Translations under genes and position numbers: made by a program
NCBI GenBank assembly: GCA_903848275.1
Contig: CAINGB010000006.1
Coordinates: 1-41,124, forward strand
Length of the DNA stretch: 41,124 nt
DNA from: Candidatus Uhrbacteria bacterium
Lineage (GTDB): Bacteria > Patescibacteriota > Patescibacteriia > UBA9934
Reading direction: 5' to 3'
The notes under the pieces: model-generated
What the model saw: the letters and a program-made list of their open reading frames with translations, nothing else
What the model was told of the DNA's origin: nothing
Databases searched by the model: none
In this document: positions 22,499 through 30,372 of the stretch, piece by piece
Numbering within the stretch: position 1 is the first letter of the stretch
Layout of the letters: every line of letters begins with the position of its first letter

Positions 22499-22947
22499 AG
22501 GTTCGCCATTTCTAATGCCACTTTGGCTGCTTCTGCGCCGCGGTTCATGGCGCCAGGGCCGGAGCGATCAATGGCCTGCTGTTGGTCGTTGACGGTGAGG
22601 ACGGCGGCGATGACGGGAACGGTGTGCGCCAGCATAATGTCTTTCATGGCGCTATAGACGGCATTGGCTAAGTATTCGTCGTGCTTGGTAGAGCCACGGA
22701 TAATGCAACCCAAGCAGAGGATGGCGTCATACTTGGCTTGTTTGGCGAGGACGTTGGCGGCGTGGATAATTTCAAATGAGCCGGGAACTTCCACGGTTTT
22801 GATGCGGTCATCGGTCACGCCGGCTTCGTGGAGGGTGTCGATGGCGCCGTCGAGTAAGCCTTGGGTAACATCTTCATTAAAGCGGGCGCGAATGATGGCT
22901 ACTTTGAGTTTGCTGCCGTCTTGGGGGGCGAAAGTGTTATGATCCAT
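22495..22947 (-). CDS. ribH: 6,7-dimethyl-8-ribityllumazine synthase
   Basis: A 150-aa RibH-type protein that condenses the aminopyrimidine with 3,4-dihydroxybutanone phosphate in riboflavin synthesis. Motifs: ARFNEDVTQGLLDGA (residues ~21-35), VPGSFEI (~53-59), LGCIIRGSTKHDEY (with the catalytic-position His) and NRGAEAAKVALEM at the end. Length is typical. The promoter reads TTGCTT, 17 nt, TACTAT on the minus strand (22957-22985), with only 9 nt to the ATG. No ribA, ribB, ribD or ribE is present in the window. Confidence 0.93.
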   Translation of the reverse strand: MDHNTFAPQDGSKLKVAIIRARFNEDVTQGLLDGAIDTLHEAGVTDDRIKTVEVPGSFEIIHAANVLAKQAKYDAILCLGCIIRGSTKHDEYLANAVYSAMKDIMLAHTVPVIAAVLTVNDQQQAIDRSGPGAMNRGAEAAKVALEMANL

Positions 22948-22956
22948 ATGGCGAAA

Positions 22957-22985
22957 ATAGTACGGTTATTCGAAGAAAAAAGCAA
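22957..22985 (-). promoter_or_regulatory. ribH promoter
   Basis: Minus strand: -35 TTGCTT (22980-22985), 17-nt spacer, -10 TACTAT (22957-22962). The -35 overlaps the T-rich tail of the preceding small gene's terminator. Near-leaderless start. Confidence 0.65.
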
Positions 22986-23055
22986 CAAAACAGAAGCACC
23001 CGACGAGGCGTGACTTCCGGAGACATGAGGTCTCTGAGGTCACCCTGACGGGTGC
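22973..23055 (-). terminator. Terminator of the 51-aa membrane ORFan
   Basis: Minus strand: GCACCCG (23049-23055) pairs with CGGGTGC (22996-23002), with GAGACCTCATGTCTC inside, followed by TTCTGTTTTGTTGCTTTTTTC. Confidence 0.6.
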
Positions 23056-23078
23056 ACGGGGAGGAGAGTGACGCGGGG

Positions 23079-23234
23079 TCACTCGATGGAAGCTGGGTTT
23101 TCCCGGTGAGGGGTGTAGAACCATTGGAAGCACTTGACGACCGAGAGGCCGACGAAGAGGTAGGCCAGCACATCGAAGCAGCATAGGCCGACGTTGCTGA
23201 AGGAGAGTTGATCGACGAGAAACTTGTTGAGCAT
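23079..23234 (-). CDS. 51-aa single-pass membrane ORFan
   Basis: A 51-aa ORF with one hydrophobic segment (VGLCCFDVLAYLFVGLSVV, residues ~15-33) and a short soluble tail. Evidence that it is real: a canonical promoter (TTGACC, 17 nt, TACTAT), CGGAG located 6 nt before the ATG, C-ending codons, and a terminator. This is the same design as the ORFans at 4.0-6.7 kb and 33.4 kb. No recognised family. Confidence 0.65.
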   Translation of the reverse strand: MLNKFLVDQLSFSNVGLCCFDVLAYLFVGLSVVKCFQWFYTPHRENPASIE

Positions 23235-23287
23235 GAGCGTCTCCGGTGGGTTGGAAGGAGGCTGCGGGAGGCAGCGACTCGGGGTTT

Positions 23288-23316
23288 ATAGTAGCATAAA
23301 GATGAGGTTTGGTCAA
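23288..23316 (-). promoter_or_regulatory. Promoter of the 51-aa ORFan
   Basis: Minus strand: TTGACC (23311-23316), 17-nt spacer ending in TGC, TACTAT (23288-23293). Confidence 0.8.
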
Positions 23317-23415
23317 GGTAATGTAGTTAAAATAGGGCTAATATTAGAGTGTTTATTAGCAAATTCACGATTCACGACCTGACCCTATTAGTGATCGATA
23401 ATTACCCTACGGTGA

Positions 23416-23444
23416 TTGACGCGAGCAAGATGTAATGGTATCTT
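23416..23444 (+). promoter_or_regulatory. tRNA-Gln promoter
   Basis: TTGACG, 17-nt spacer, TATCTT; the tRNA begins 22 nt after the -10. The ~95 nt upstream (23317-23415) hold only short inverted repeats and no ORF. Confidence 0.75.
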
Positions 23445-23465
23445 TCCAGCGTTATTAGTGATTCT

Positions 23466-23539
23466 TCCGGGATCGTCTAGCGGCAGGACACCTCCCTCTG
23501 GAGGAGGGTACCGTGGTTCGAATCCACGTCCCGGAACCA
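23466..23539 (+). tRNA. tRNA-Gln (anticodon CTG)
   Basis: Acceptor stem TCCGGGA/TCCCGGA, anticodon stem CCTCC/GGAGG around loop CTCTGGA, giving anticodon CTG, which reads CAG. The T arm GTGG-TTCGAAT-CCAC is intact and CCA is encoded. Confidence 0.93.
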
Positions 23540-23540
23540 A

Positions 23541-23573
23541 CAAAAAATCAGCCTTTGGCTGGTTTTTTGTTTG
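23541..23573 (+). terminator. tRNA-Gln terminator
   Basis: AAAAATCAGCC, loop TTT, GGCTGGTTTTTT: strong stem with T-tract. Confidence 0.88.
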
Positions 23574-23587
23574 GGCTGCTTAGTTTG

Positions 23588-24532
23588 TTACTCCATCATC
23601 CTCCGCTTCGGTAACGGTTTAGCCTGTTTGAGGCCGACGGAGGCAACGCGGTGTTCGATGAAGTCTACGACTTTCGCGGCGACTGGGATGTTGGTGGCTT
23701 TGCTGATACCTTCGAGACCCGGGTTGCTGTTGACTTCGATGATTTTTGGGCCAGTGTTGGTGCGGAGAATGTCGACGCCGGAGATGTCGAGGCCGAGGAT
23801 TAGGCTGGCCTTAATGGCTAGTTGTTGCTCGAGCTTGGTGAGGACTACGCTGCCGACACTGCCGCCTTTGTGAAAATTAGCCCGGAATTCACCGTCTTTA
23901 GCCACGCGTTCCATGGCGGCGACGATCTTCTTGCCACAGACAAACGCGCGGATGTCTTTACCCTTGGCTTCGGCAATATATTCCTGCAACTTGATTGGTC
24001 CACGTTCCTTCTTGGTTAAGTAGTCGACGATGGGCGAGAGGGAACGCATGCTTTCGGCAATAAAGACGCCGGTGCCGTGCGTGCCGAAAATGGTTTTGAT
24101 AATAACAGGGAAAGTAAATTCCGTAGCCGCCACAGCAATTTGGGCCGGGTTAGCGACGACGAGAGTCTTTGGTACCGGAACACCAAAGTGGTCGAGCATC
24201 TGCATGGTGCGGATTTTGTTTTTGGCGCGGAAAACGGCTAGGTAGTTGTTAATAACGAAGAAGCCGGCGAGTTGGAATTGCTTAATAATGCTAGCGTTGA
24301 TGCTCGGGTCACCGGTAAAACCAGGGCGGACCAGGATAACGTCAAAGTCGGCCGGGGTGATGCTGCGGCCTTCGTAGGAAATGCGCTTGCCGTTACCAAA
24401 GACCAGGCCGACGTTGGTGCTGTAGAGGAAAGTGACCTCATGACCACGCTTTTTTGCTTCACGGGCAATACTAAGCGTACCAACCGCGAGGGCCTTTTTG
24501 GTCTTACTAAATGTCAGAATGCCGAGCTTCAT
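23588..24532 (-). CDS. rimK: RimK-family ATP-grasp ligase
   Basis: A 314-aa ATP-grasp enzyme of the RimK/LysX group, which forms amide bonds to an acidic amino acid; RimK adds glutamates to the C-terminus of ribosomal protein S6. Visible motifs: the P-loop-like IKTIFGTHGTGVF (~145-157), LQEYIAEAKGKDIRAFVCG, FRANFHKGGSVG (~218-229) and the metal site IIEVNSNPGLEGI near the end. The exact substrate cannot be read from sequence. It lies 7 nt downstream of the dus gene on the same strand, so they probably form an operon. Confidence 0.88.
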   Translation of the reverse strand: MKLGILTFSKTKKALAVGTLSIAREAKKRGHEVTFLYSTNVGLVFGNGKRISYEGRSITPADFDVILVRPGFTGDPSINASIIKQFQLAGFFVINNYLAVFRAKNKIRTMQMLDHFGVPVPKTLVVANPAQIAVAATEFTFPVIIKTIFGTHGTGVFIAESMRSLSPIVDYLTKKERGPIKLQEYIAEAKGKDIRAFVCGKKIVAAMERVAKDGEFRANFHKGGSVGSVVLTKLEQQLAIKASLILGLDISGVDILRTNTGPKIIEVNSNPGLEGISKATNIPVAAKVVDFIEHRVASVGLKQAKPLPKRRMME

Positions 24533-24539
24533 AACGGGG

Positions 24540-25598
24540 TTATTTTTTGGTAAGCACAGTGGGCCGGTAGCTCGTAGAGTCGGTAGTGTTATGCACGGCT
24601 AGGAATGCGTCAAGTATAGCGGTCAGTTCTGGCTTGGTCGAGGCCTTCATCATGCCCTCTTTATAGTCCTTCATGTGGGGTAAACCTTTGAAATACCAGG
24701 ACAAGTGCTTGCGGAAGGTAGGTACGGAGGCTTCGCCGTACTGCTCAACGTGGAGGTCAAGATGACGCTTGACGACGCGTAAGCGCTCGCCAATGGTGAC
24801 GGGAGTGATGGGGAGGCCAGCTAGCACCTCGTTGATTTGGGCAAAAATCCAAGGGTTGCCGAGAGCGCCACGGGCAATGAGCACACCGTCGGCTTTACTT
24901 TGCTTGAGGGCTTCGACGACTTTCTCTGCCGTGTGGATGTCGCCGTTGACGAGGACGGGAATGCTGACAGCTTTTTTGACTTCGCCGACTTGGCGCCAAT
25001 CAGCTACACCACTGTAGCCTTGCAGTTTGGTGCGGCCGTGAACGGTAATGAGATCAGCGCCGGCGGCTTCGAGCGCTTGAGCAAAAGCGACGCATTCAGT
25101 TGGTTCGCTCCAACCTAGGCGGATCTTAACCGACAAGGGCACGGTGATGACCGCCTTCATGGCTTTGACGATGTTGCTGGCGAGTTCCGCATTTTGCATG
25201 AGCGCGGCGCCGTTAAAGTTGTGGACAATTTTATAAACTGGGCAGCCCATGTTGATGTCAAAACCTTCGGGATGATGTTCGGCTTCAATCAGACGAGCAG
25301 CAGTCGCCATGGTGACGGGGTCGCTGCCAAAAATTTGTTGGACTAGCGGACGTTCAGCGTCGTGAATGGCGGTCATGCCAAAAGTTTTGTCGTTGCCACG
25401 GACGACTGCTTCAGCGGAAACCATTTCGCGAAACATTACTAGCGGTGATGCCACCCGCTGTGACGAAACCTCGAGGTTGGTCCGTTGGTCGTCGGTGACT
25501 TCTTTTACTACACGACAAAAAGCAGAGTCGGTCATATCCGCCATCGGTGAGAGGGCGATAATCGGGCGGGAAATAGATGACCAATTCAGTGCTGACAT
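24540..25598 (-). CDS. tRNA-dihydrouridine synthase (Dus family)
   Basis: A 352-aa FMN enzyme that reduces uridine in the D-loop of tRNA. The barrel start SRPIIALSPMADMTDSAFC, the catalytic NMGCPVYKIVHNFNGAALM (Cys119), VKIRLGW, the ITVHGRT motif and the phosphate-binding VLIARGALGNPWIF are all present. DusB-like by motif order. I chose the ATG at 25598 because TGC-TATTAT (25607-25612, minus) lies 8 nt upstream; a start at 25616 would precede the transcription start. rimK follows. Confidence 0.92.
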   Translation of the reverse strand: MSALNWSSISRPIIALSPMADMTDSAFCRVVKEVTDDQRTNLEVSSQRVASPLVMFREMVSAEAVVRGNDKTFGMTAIHDAERPLVQQIFGSDPVTMATAARLIEAEHHPEGFDINMGCPVYKIVHNFNGAALMQNAELASNIVKAMKAVITVPLSVKIRLGWSEPTECVAFAQALEAAGADLITVHGRTKLQGYSGVADWRQVGEVKKAVSIPVLVNGDIHTAEKVVEALKQSKADGVLIARGALGNPWIFAQINEVLAGLPITPVTIGERLRVVKRHLDLHVEQYGEASVPTFRKHLSWYFKGLPHMKDYKEGMMKASTKPELTAILDAFLAVHNTTDSTSYRPTVLTKK

Positions 25599-25606
25599 AA
25601 GCGAAG

Positions 25607-25612
25607 ATAATA
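25607..25612 (-). promoter_or_regulatory. -10 box of dus (near-leaderless)
   Basis: Minus strand TGC-TATTAT, 8 nt before the ATG at 25598. Confidence 0.65.
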
Positions 25613-25664
25613 GCATATTTTACGCTCTTTGTCCAGTTTCGTCGCGAGCAACTCGAGGTGGTGT

Positions 25665-25670
25665 TATACT
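25665..25670 (+). promoter_or_regulatory. -10 box for the 69-aa gene
   Basis: TATACT, about 27 nt upstream of the ATG at 25698. Confidence 0.5.
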
Positions 25671-25697
25671 ATGTATACGATAATTGATTTTACCTGT

Positions 25698-25907
25698 ATG
25701 ACCGAAGATGAATTGTTCGAGCAAATTGTAGAACGCGGTGAGCTAGATATGGTGCTAGACAAAGAGGGCTATGATTCTATAGTTGAGAGCGTAATTAATG
25801 ACAATATCGACATTGGCGGTCTCGATTTGGATCAGAATACGGAGGGTCAGGAGACGCATTTGAAGAGTCGCTTTGACGAGTACGTGGCTCGTGTTCCTCA
25901 GGAATAA
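25698..25907 (+). CDS. Small acidic hypothetical protein
   Basis: A 69-aa acidic protein (many Asp and Glu, including IDIGGLDLDQNTEG). The ATG at 25698 (MTEDELFEQIVE) is preferred over in-frame upstream starts, which precede or overlap the -10 box. It lies 8 nt before the beta-CASP gene and is likely co-transcribed. No family recognised. Confidence 0.6.
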   Translation: MTEDELFEQIVERGELDMVLDKEGYDSIVESVINDNIDIGGLDLDQNTEGQETHLKSRFDEYVARVPQE

Positions 25908-25915
25908 GTAATTGT

Positions 25916-27283
25916 ATGCAACTCACTTTCTACGGCGCCACGGAGCAAGTTACAGGTTCTTGTTTTTTACTGCAGACGAGTAAAGCAAAAATCTTGATTG
26001 ACTGTGGCGCTGTGCAGGGTGAGCAGGCTTGTGCGACGACTAACCTGGACGATTTTCCTTTTGAGGCAGCCTCGATAACTGTGGCTTTGGTGACGCATGC
26101 TCATTTTGATCACACGGGTCGTTTACCAAAGTTAGTGCGTGATGGGTTCAACGGCATTATTTACGCCACGACACCAACCAAGAGTTTGGCGCATATTGTG
26201 CTCGAAGATTCGCTCAGCGTGATGCGCGACCAGGCCGCTAAGTGTGGTCATGGCGTACCTTTTGAAGAAGCGGACGTAGTGGTTTGCATGGCGCACATGA
26301 AGGGTGTCAGTTATGGCGAGCAGGTAGAGATTGCGCCAGGCGTCGTGGCCATGTTCCATGATGCCGGACATATCCTGGGTTCGAGCTATATTACACTCTC
26401 GGTGGACGGTAGCGAAACAGCTTCTGGCAAGCCAGAGCGGATTGTTTTCAGTGGCGACTTGGGCAACGATAACACGCCAATCTTGCCGGACACCGAGCCG
26501 CTCGATCATGCCGACGTGTTGATTTGTGAAGCGACGTATGGTGACAAGGTTCATGACGATATGGTGACCCGTGGTGATAAATTAGCTACGGTGGTTAATT
26601 CAGTTATTGGTCGTGGCGGGACTCTCATGATTCCGGCTTTTTCGATTGAAAGAACACAGGAATTATTGTACGAGCTCGACATTTTGCTCGGCGATAAGAA
26701 GATTCCTGAAGTGCCAATCTACCTCGACAGTCCACTAGCAATTCGGGCGACGGAGATTTATCGCGACTGTAAATCGTATTTAGTTTTTGACCACCCGGCT
26801 AGCAATGACGGTGATTTTTTTGCTTTCCCTAATTTGCATGAGACGCTGACGCAACAGGAATCGCAGGCGATTAATCTGGATCATCGGCCGAAAATTATTA
26901 TTGCGGGCAACGGCATGATGTCGGGCGGGCGCATTTTACACCACATGTTGCGCTATTTAAGCGAGGAGAAATCTGGTTTGTTGATTGTTGGTTATCAAGC
27001 GGCGTATACGCTTGGCCGACAAATTCAGGATGGAGCAAAAGTGGTGGAAATTTTTCACGACAAGGTGACTGTGCATGCCACGATCTTTAATATTGAAGCG
27101 TTCTCCGCCCACGGTGACCGGACTAAATTGACTAAGTTCATTTACCCGTTGCACGGCGCTGTACCAAAGATATTTTTAACGCACGGCGAGAACGATATCA
27201 AACAACGCTTTGCGGATTATTTGAAAACGCAGGGGATTACGGATGTGACGATTCCCAGACTCAACCAGATGTTTGAGTTGTAG
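25916..27283 (+). CDS. MBL-fold beta-CASP RNase-like hydrolase
   Basis: A 455-aa metallo-beta-lactamase of the beta-CASP (CPSF73/RNase J/YsxH-like) group, expected to cleave RNA in the cytoplasm. The zinc motif THAHFDHTGRLPKL is near residue 60, FHDAGHILGSS near 145 and the SGDLGND aspartate near 182. The beta-CASP insert has GTLMIPAFSIERTQELLYEL; then GNGMMSGGRILHH, FSAHGDRTKL and the terminal HGEND motif. All metal-site motifs are intact. No SD. The stop is followed by a copy of the 77-nt structured repeat. Confidence 0.92.
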   Translation: MQLTFYGATEQVTGSCFLLQTSKAKILIDCGAVQGEQACATTNLDDFPFEAASITVALVTHAHFDHTGRLPKLVRDGFNGIIYATTPTKSLAHIVLEDSLSVMRDQAAKCGHGVPFEEADVVVCMAHMKGVSYGEQVEIAPGVVAMFHDAGHILGSSYITLSVDGSETASGKPERIVFSGDLGNDNTPILPDTEPLDHADVLICEATYGDKVHDDMVTRGDKLATVVNSVIGRGGTLMIPAFSIERTQELLYELDILLGDKKIPEVPIYLDSPLAIRATEIYRDCKSYLVFDHPASNDGDFFAFPNLHETLTQQESQAINLDHRPKIIIAGNGMMSGGRILHHMLRYLSEEKSGLLIVGYQAAYTLGRQIQDGAKVVEIFHDKVTVHATIFNIEAFSAHGDRTKLTKFIYPLHGAVPKIFLTHGENDIKQRFADYLKTQGITDVTIPRLNQMFEL

Positions 27284-27290
27284 GCTCTAC

Positions 27291-27483
27291 GGCCAAGGCT
27301 CGGGGTGCGAGAGTTCGTCGGGTCCTGCCGCTGCGGACCCCGCTGGGTGCTCGCAAGCTGCGCGCCCAAGCAGGGACCTCCCTTCGCGTCACCCGACTGA
27401 AGGTTTTTGGCCTGCCCCTCGCTACTTGGCCTTCGGGCTCGTACCGTTGACATCCGAGGAAGACAGGGTCTACCTCGGATGTC
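27291..27483. other. Structured intergenic region containing repeat C2
   Basis: The 218-nt gap between convergent genes is almost entirely foldable. GGCCAAG (27291-27297) pairs with CTTGGCC (27425-27431) around repeat C2, and GACATCCGAGG (27449-27459) pairs perfectly with CCTCGGATGTC (27473-27483). No T-tract follows either stem. Confidence 0.65.
27319..27395 (+). repeat. 77-nt structured intergenic repeat, copy C2
   Basis: Matches 671-747 at 71 of 77 positions. Ends pair as GTCGGGT/ACCCGAC, with the C-G pair here replacing T-A in the other copy. Like C1 it lies shortly after the stop of a plus-strand gene (about 35 nt). Confidence 0.8.
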
Positions 27484-27501
27484 GGCTCGTTAGGTGGCTC
27501 G

Positions 27502-28131
27502 TTAGCGGCCGAGGGCCCAGTCGTAGAAGGTTTTGACCGAGGCGGCGTCGACGCTGAAAGTGGTTGGCTTGATAGCTTCGAATGGCGTGAGAGTGTCCAG
27601 GCTGACGGCGTGGTTGTCTTTGACGAGGCTGGAATATTGTCCTTGGTGAATATTGGCGGAACCAGAGAGCACGCTAACGTCCATTTTGTTTAGCCAGCTG
27701 TAGTTGACGAGCGTAGCTACGCCGTCGATAGCGATAGAAGTGTCGCGGACGACGACTGTGACTTTGCCGTCGACGACGAGTCGGCCGGTGATGAGATCAA
27801 CAGTGATATTGTCGCCGTCAGTTGAGACAATTTTTAATTGAGAGTTGACGTCGAGGTTAAAAATTGGAGCGTTGGTCGGGCCGTTGGTGCGGAGAGCGTA
27901 GAATTGATCCGTTGGTGTGCTGATAATTTCACCGGGTAGCCAGGTGAGAAGTGGAGTGTCGGCGGCATGGCTGTCCGTGGTGGCCGCGAAGACGTCGATT
28001 AGTTCAGTAGTTTCCGGCGTGATGACGCCGTCGCCACCAGCCCAAAAGTAGCCTAAACGATGGCCAACGAGCACGATGATGGCGAGAGTGATGATTATTA
28101 CTGTCAGGCTAATTGTGGTACGATTACGCAT
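27502..28131 (-). CDS. Membrane-anchored FecR-like protein
   Basis: A 209-aa protein with an N-terminal membrane anchor (TTISLTVIIITLAIIVLVG, residues ~4-22) and an extracytoplasmic part. Residues ~90-165 (SQLKIVSTDGDNITVDLITG, then a run of short beta strands with VVVRDTSIAIDG and VLSGSANI) resemble the FecR beta-solenoid domain. I chose the ATG at 28131 (MRNRTTIS); the longer frame to 28215 adds a non-signal extension. It is divergent from the CPHC thioredoxin gene. No sigma factor is nearby, so a classical FecR role is not supported. Confidence 0.65.
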   Translation of the reverse strand: MRNRTTISLTVIIITLAIIVLVGHRLGYFWAGGDGVITPETTELIDVFAATTDSHAADTPLLTWLPGEIISTPTDQFYALRTNGPTNAPIFNLDVNSQLKIVSTDGDNITVDLITGRLVVDGKVTVVVRDTSIAIDGVATLVNYSWLNKMDVSVLSGSANIHQGQYSSLVKDNHAVSLDTLTPFEAIKPTTFSVDAASVKTFYDWALGR

Positions 28132-28176
28132 AGATTGAGACAAGTATGACGAATAATCTAAAAATAAGCTAGCGCT

Positions 28177-28437
28177 ATGGCCTTGCAAGAATTTTACGGT
28201 GAGAGTTGCCCACATTGTATAACCATGAAGCCTTTAGTTGAACAGCTAGAGCAGGAACTTGGTGTGACGGTCGAAAAATTTGAAGTTTGGAATAATGAGA
28301 CTAATGCCGCGATGCTTGAGAAGTGTGACACTGGAGAATGCGGTGGCGTGCCGTTTTTCTACAACACCGAAAGTAAAAAGAATATTTGTGGGAGTGCTAA
28401 CTACGAAGCGTTGAAGGCTTGGGCTTTGAGTAAATAG
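28177..28437 (+). CDS. Mini thioredoxin-like protein with CPHC active site
   Basis: An 86-aa thioredoxin-fold protein. FYGESCPHC places the CPHC redox site (as in DsbA) at residues 11-14, and GGVPFFYN supplies the cis-proline at ~63-70. Extra cysteines lie at CDTGEC and NICG. There is no signal peptide, so it would act in the cytoplasm unless exported in another way. It is shorter than thioredoxin (about 105 aa), lacking the last part of the fold. The next gene starts 1 nt after its stop. Confidence 0.8.
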   Translation: MALQEFYGESCPHCITMKPLVEQLEQELGVTVEKFEVWNNETNAAMLEKCDTGECGGVPFFYNTESKKNICGSANYEALKAWALSK

Positions 28438-28438
28438 T

Positions 28439-29338
28439 ATGACTACATTTCGCCGAGCTGGGTACGTTGCGCTTTTAGGATTATCGATGATGACGATGGG
28501 TAGCGGTTGTTTGCCTTGGCAACAGGCGCCAGTTGATAGCACGACTGCTGAGGCGGCCAAGTTTCATGCTGGATCGACGCTGACGATTGCACAGAACTGG
28601 TTTGGAGTTAGTACACCGACTGATCCGGTGTACGGACAGCGTAATGTCACTATCGATAAGTGGACGGCGGGGGAATCGGCTAAACTGTCGTGGACGTTGA
28701 AGTCGCGGGAGGAAACTGCCGAGTCCGTAGCGGCGCGGGCAGCGGCGGCGAATGTGCCGGTTGGCCAAATTGCGAAGATTCCCGATGCTGTCTATGTCGA
28801 CGTCGACACGACAGGATCTGTGAAGACTGACGGTTTGGGTAATGCGGAGCGAATTTTATTACCTGCTTATTGGCCAGCTGAAGATTATGACGTGACTGGC
28901 GATCAGAATAGCGTGATTTGGTTATCGAGGGCGCAGTATGACGAATTGACGACGACGCGAACGTCGCACATTGCGCTTGGTTTGTTCGATAGTACGCTTG
29001 AGAAGTTGCAGAACTTTAGTAGTAATGTGACTGAAGCATTAGCTAAGCTGGAAGGTAAAGTGGCCAGTAATTCAGTTGCCAGCAACAGTGATATAACGAA
29101 ATTAACAGCAGATGAAGATTGGAGTAATTATACTTTGAATATTAATGGTACGCCGACAGTTGTTCGTACTGTAACCGCCAGTAGCGAGTTAGCAAATTAT
29201 GTAATCTTAGCCAATCCTGAGAACCCGTTGATTCTCAAAGTAGCCATCAAGCCGTTATCCCTCGGATTTACTATGCTTTCTACACTAAGTCTGGTAAAAT
29301 CCTTGGCAGGGTATACTATAACCTCTATAACTTATTAA
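28439..29338 (+). CDS. Putative lipoprotein
   Basis: A 299-aa protein with a basic start (TTFRRAG), a hydrophobic stretch and a cysteine after MTMGSG at about residue 24, a weak lipobox. The rest is a beta-rich Thr/Ser-containing ectodomain with no recognised family. The coupled CPHC protein and this lipoprotein share one mRNA, so a link through disulfide handling is possible, but this protein has only the lipobox Cys, so it is not an obvious substrate. Confidence 0.7.
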   Translation: MTTFRRAGYVALLGLSMMTMGSGCLPWQQAPVDSTTAEAAKFHAGSTLTIAQNWFGVSTPTDPVYGQRNVTIDKWTAGESAKLSWTLKSREETAESVAARAAAANVPVGQIAKIPDAVYVDVDTTGSVKTDGLGNAERILLPAYWPAEDYDVTGDQNSVIWLSRAQYDELTTTRTSHIALGLFDSTLEKLQNFSSNVTEALAKLEGKVASNSVASNSDITKLTADEDWSNYTLNINGTPTVVRTVTASSELANYVILANPENPLILKVAIKPLSLGFTMLSTLSLVKSLAGYTITSITY

Positions 29339-29347
29339 CTTTTCACT

Positions 29348-29602
29348 ATGAAGTTTTCCGACATGAAGTTGACGACCTTCAGCGATCCATTCTACCGCAT
29401 GGTCATTCACGCCTTCTTGGGCAGCTTGTGTGGTTTGGTCGCTGGCATTGTGCTCGGTGCTATCATGGCTCTCATTGCGAAGTACGGCGTAGCTGGTTAC
29501 GCTGATCAATTGGTTAGCTATGTTTCGATCGGCGCTATGTCGATTGGTACTGTGCTTGGTGCTATTATGGGCGGTGTTGTTGGGATTGTAAGAAAGGATT
29601 AA
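29348..29602 (+). CDS. Small glycine-rich membrane protein
   Basis: An 84-aa protein with two hydrophobic segments (FLGSLCGLVAGIVLGAIMAL and IGAMSIGTVLGAIMGGVVGI) with GxxxG-type spacing, as in glycine-zipper proteins. No family assigned. It lies 9 nt after the lipoprotein gene, with no SD, and is followed by a terminator. Confidence 0.7.
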   Translation: MKFSDMKLTTFSDPFYRMVIHAFLGSLCGLVAGIVLGAIMALIAKYGVAGYADQLVSYVSIGAMSIGTVLGAIMGGVVGIVRKD

Positions 29603-29617
29603 TTTTACTGCATTTGC

Positions 29618-29650
29618 AAAAAGAGTTCGCTTGGGCGGGCTCTTTTTGGT
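29618..29650 (+). terminator. Terminator after the 28.2-29.6 kb operon
   Basis: CAAAAAGAG pairs with CTCTTTTTGG around a small GC-rich hairpin. The T-tract runs directly into the -10 box of the next gene. Confidence 0.75.
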
Positions 29651-29656
29651 TAGAAT
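29651..29656 (+). promoter_or_regulatory. -10 box of the zeta-toxin-like gene
   Basis: TAGAAT with 8 nt before the ATG at 29665; near-leaderless. Confidence 0.6.
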
Positions 29657-29664
29657 ATCTTGGT

Positions 29665-30372
29665 ATGAGCATTGAAGAAGAGGCGATTGCCTTTGCTAAG
29701 AAACACAAGATTGAAATATCGCGTCGCTTGACTGATGTGGCTTTGTATCCGCCGAGCGAACCGGTGGTGACGATTTTTATGGCTGGTTCGCCAGGAGCTG
29801 GTAAGACGGAATACTCGAAGAACTTGGTTGCGTCTATGGGAGAAGCTGTTAATGCCTCAGTGGTCAGATTGGATAGCGATGAATTACGTTCGGAGATACC
29901 GGTATATACAGGGCATAATGCTTCCGAAGTTCAGGGCGCCGTGTCTATACTTATTAGAGAAATGTACGAGCGTACTCTTAAAAATTATCAGACGGTTATT
30001 TTTGACGGTACTTTGGCTAATTATGATAAAGCTAAAGAAAATATCGAACGATCTCTTAAGAGGAATCGTCCAGTTTTTATTTTTTATATCTACCAACGTC
30101 CAGAGGTTGCTTGGCAATTTACCAAAGCTCGTGAATCAGTCGAGGGGCGAAATATTCCAATAGATGCGTTTGTTCGACAGTTTATAGCTGTTCGTGAGGT
30201 GGTTACTCGCTTACGTGAAGAATTTGATGATCAACTTACAATTCATCTTATTCAAAAGAATTATCTCACTAATGAGGTTGAGTCGTCTGACGTAATAACT
30301 AAGGATGGACCGGGATTGGACGAGTATTTACCAGATAGGTATACTGAAAAGCAGATAATGGAACTATTATGA
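29665..30372 (+). CDS. Zeta-toxin-like P-loop kinase
   Basis: A 235-aa protein of the zeta-toxin fold. Walker A GSPGAGKTEYSKN is at residues 41-53; RLDSDELRSEIPVY matches the substrate-site D-x-x-R-x-x-x-P-x-Y pattern of zeta toxins; VIFDGTLANYDKA matches the Walker B region. Zeta toxins phosphorylate UDP-GlcNAc and block wall synthesis; some relatives in free-living lineages are housekeeping kinases. The ATG at 29665 fits the -10 box; the frame upstream overlaps the terminator. Base composition is more AT-rich than the neighbours. The stop overlaps a 54-aa gene. Confidence 0.85.
   Translation: MSIEEEAIAFAKKHKIEISRRLTDVALYPPSEPVVTIFMAGSPGAGKTEYSKNLVASMGEAVNASVVRLDSDELRSEIPVYTGHNASEVQGAVSILIREMYERTLKNYQTVIFDGTLANYDKAKENIERSLKRNRPVFIFYIYQRPEVAWQFTKARESVEGRNIPIDAFVRQFIAVREVVTRLREEFDDQLTIHLIQKNYLTNEVESSDVITKDGPGLDEYLPDRYTEKQIMELL

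Noticed and set aside
22973-23055. FMN riboswitch in front of ribH.
   Set aside because: No RFN consensus was found; the leader of ribH is only a few bases, and the hairpins here belong to the terminator of the preceding small gene.
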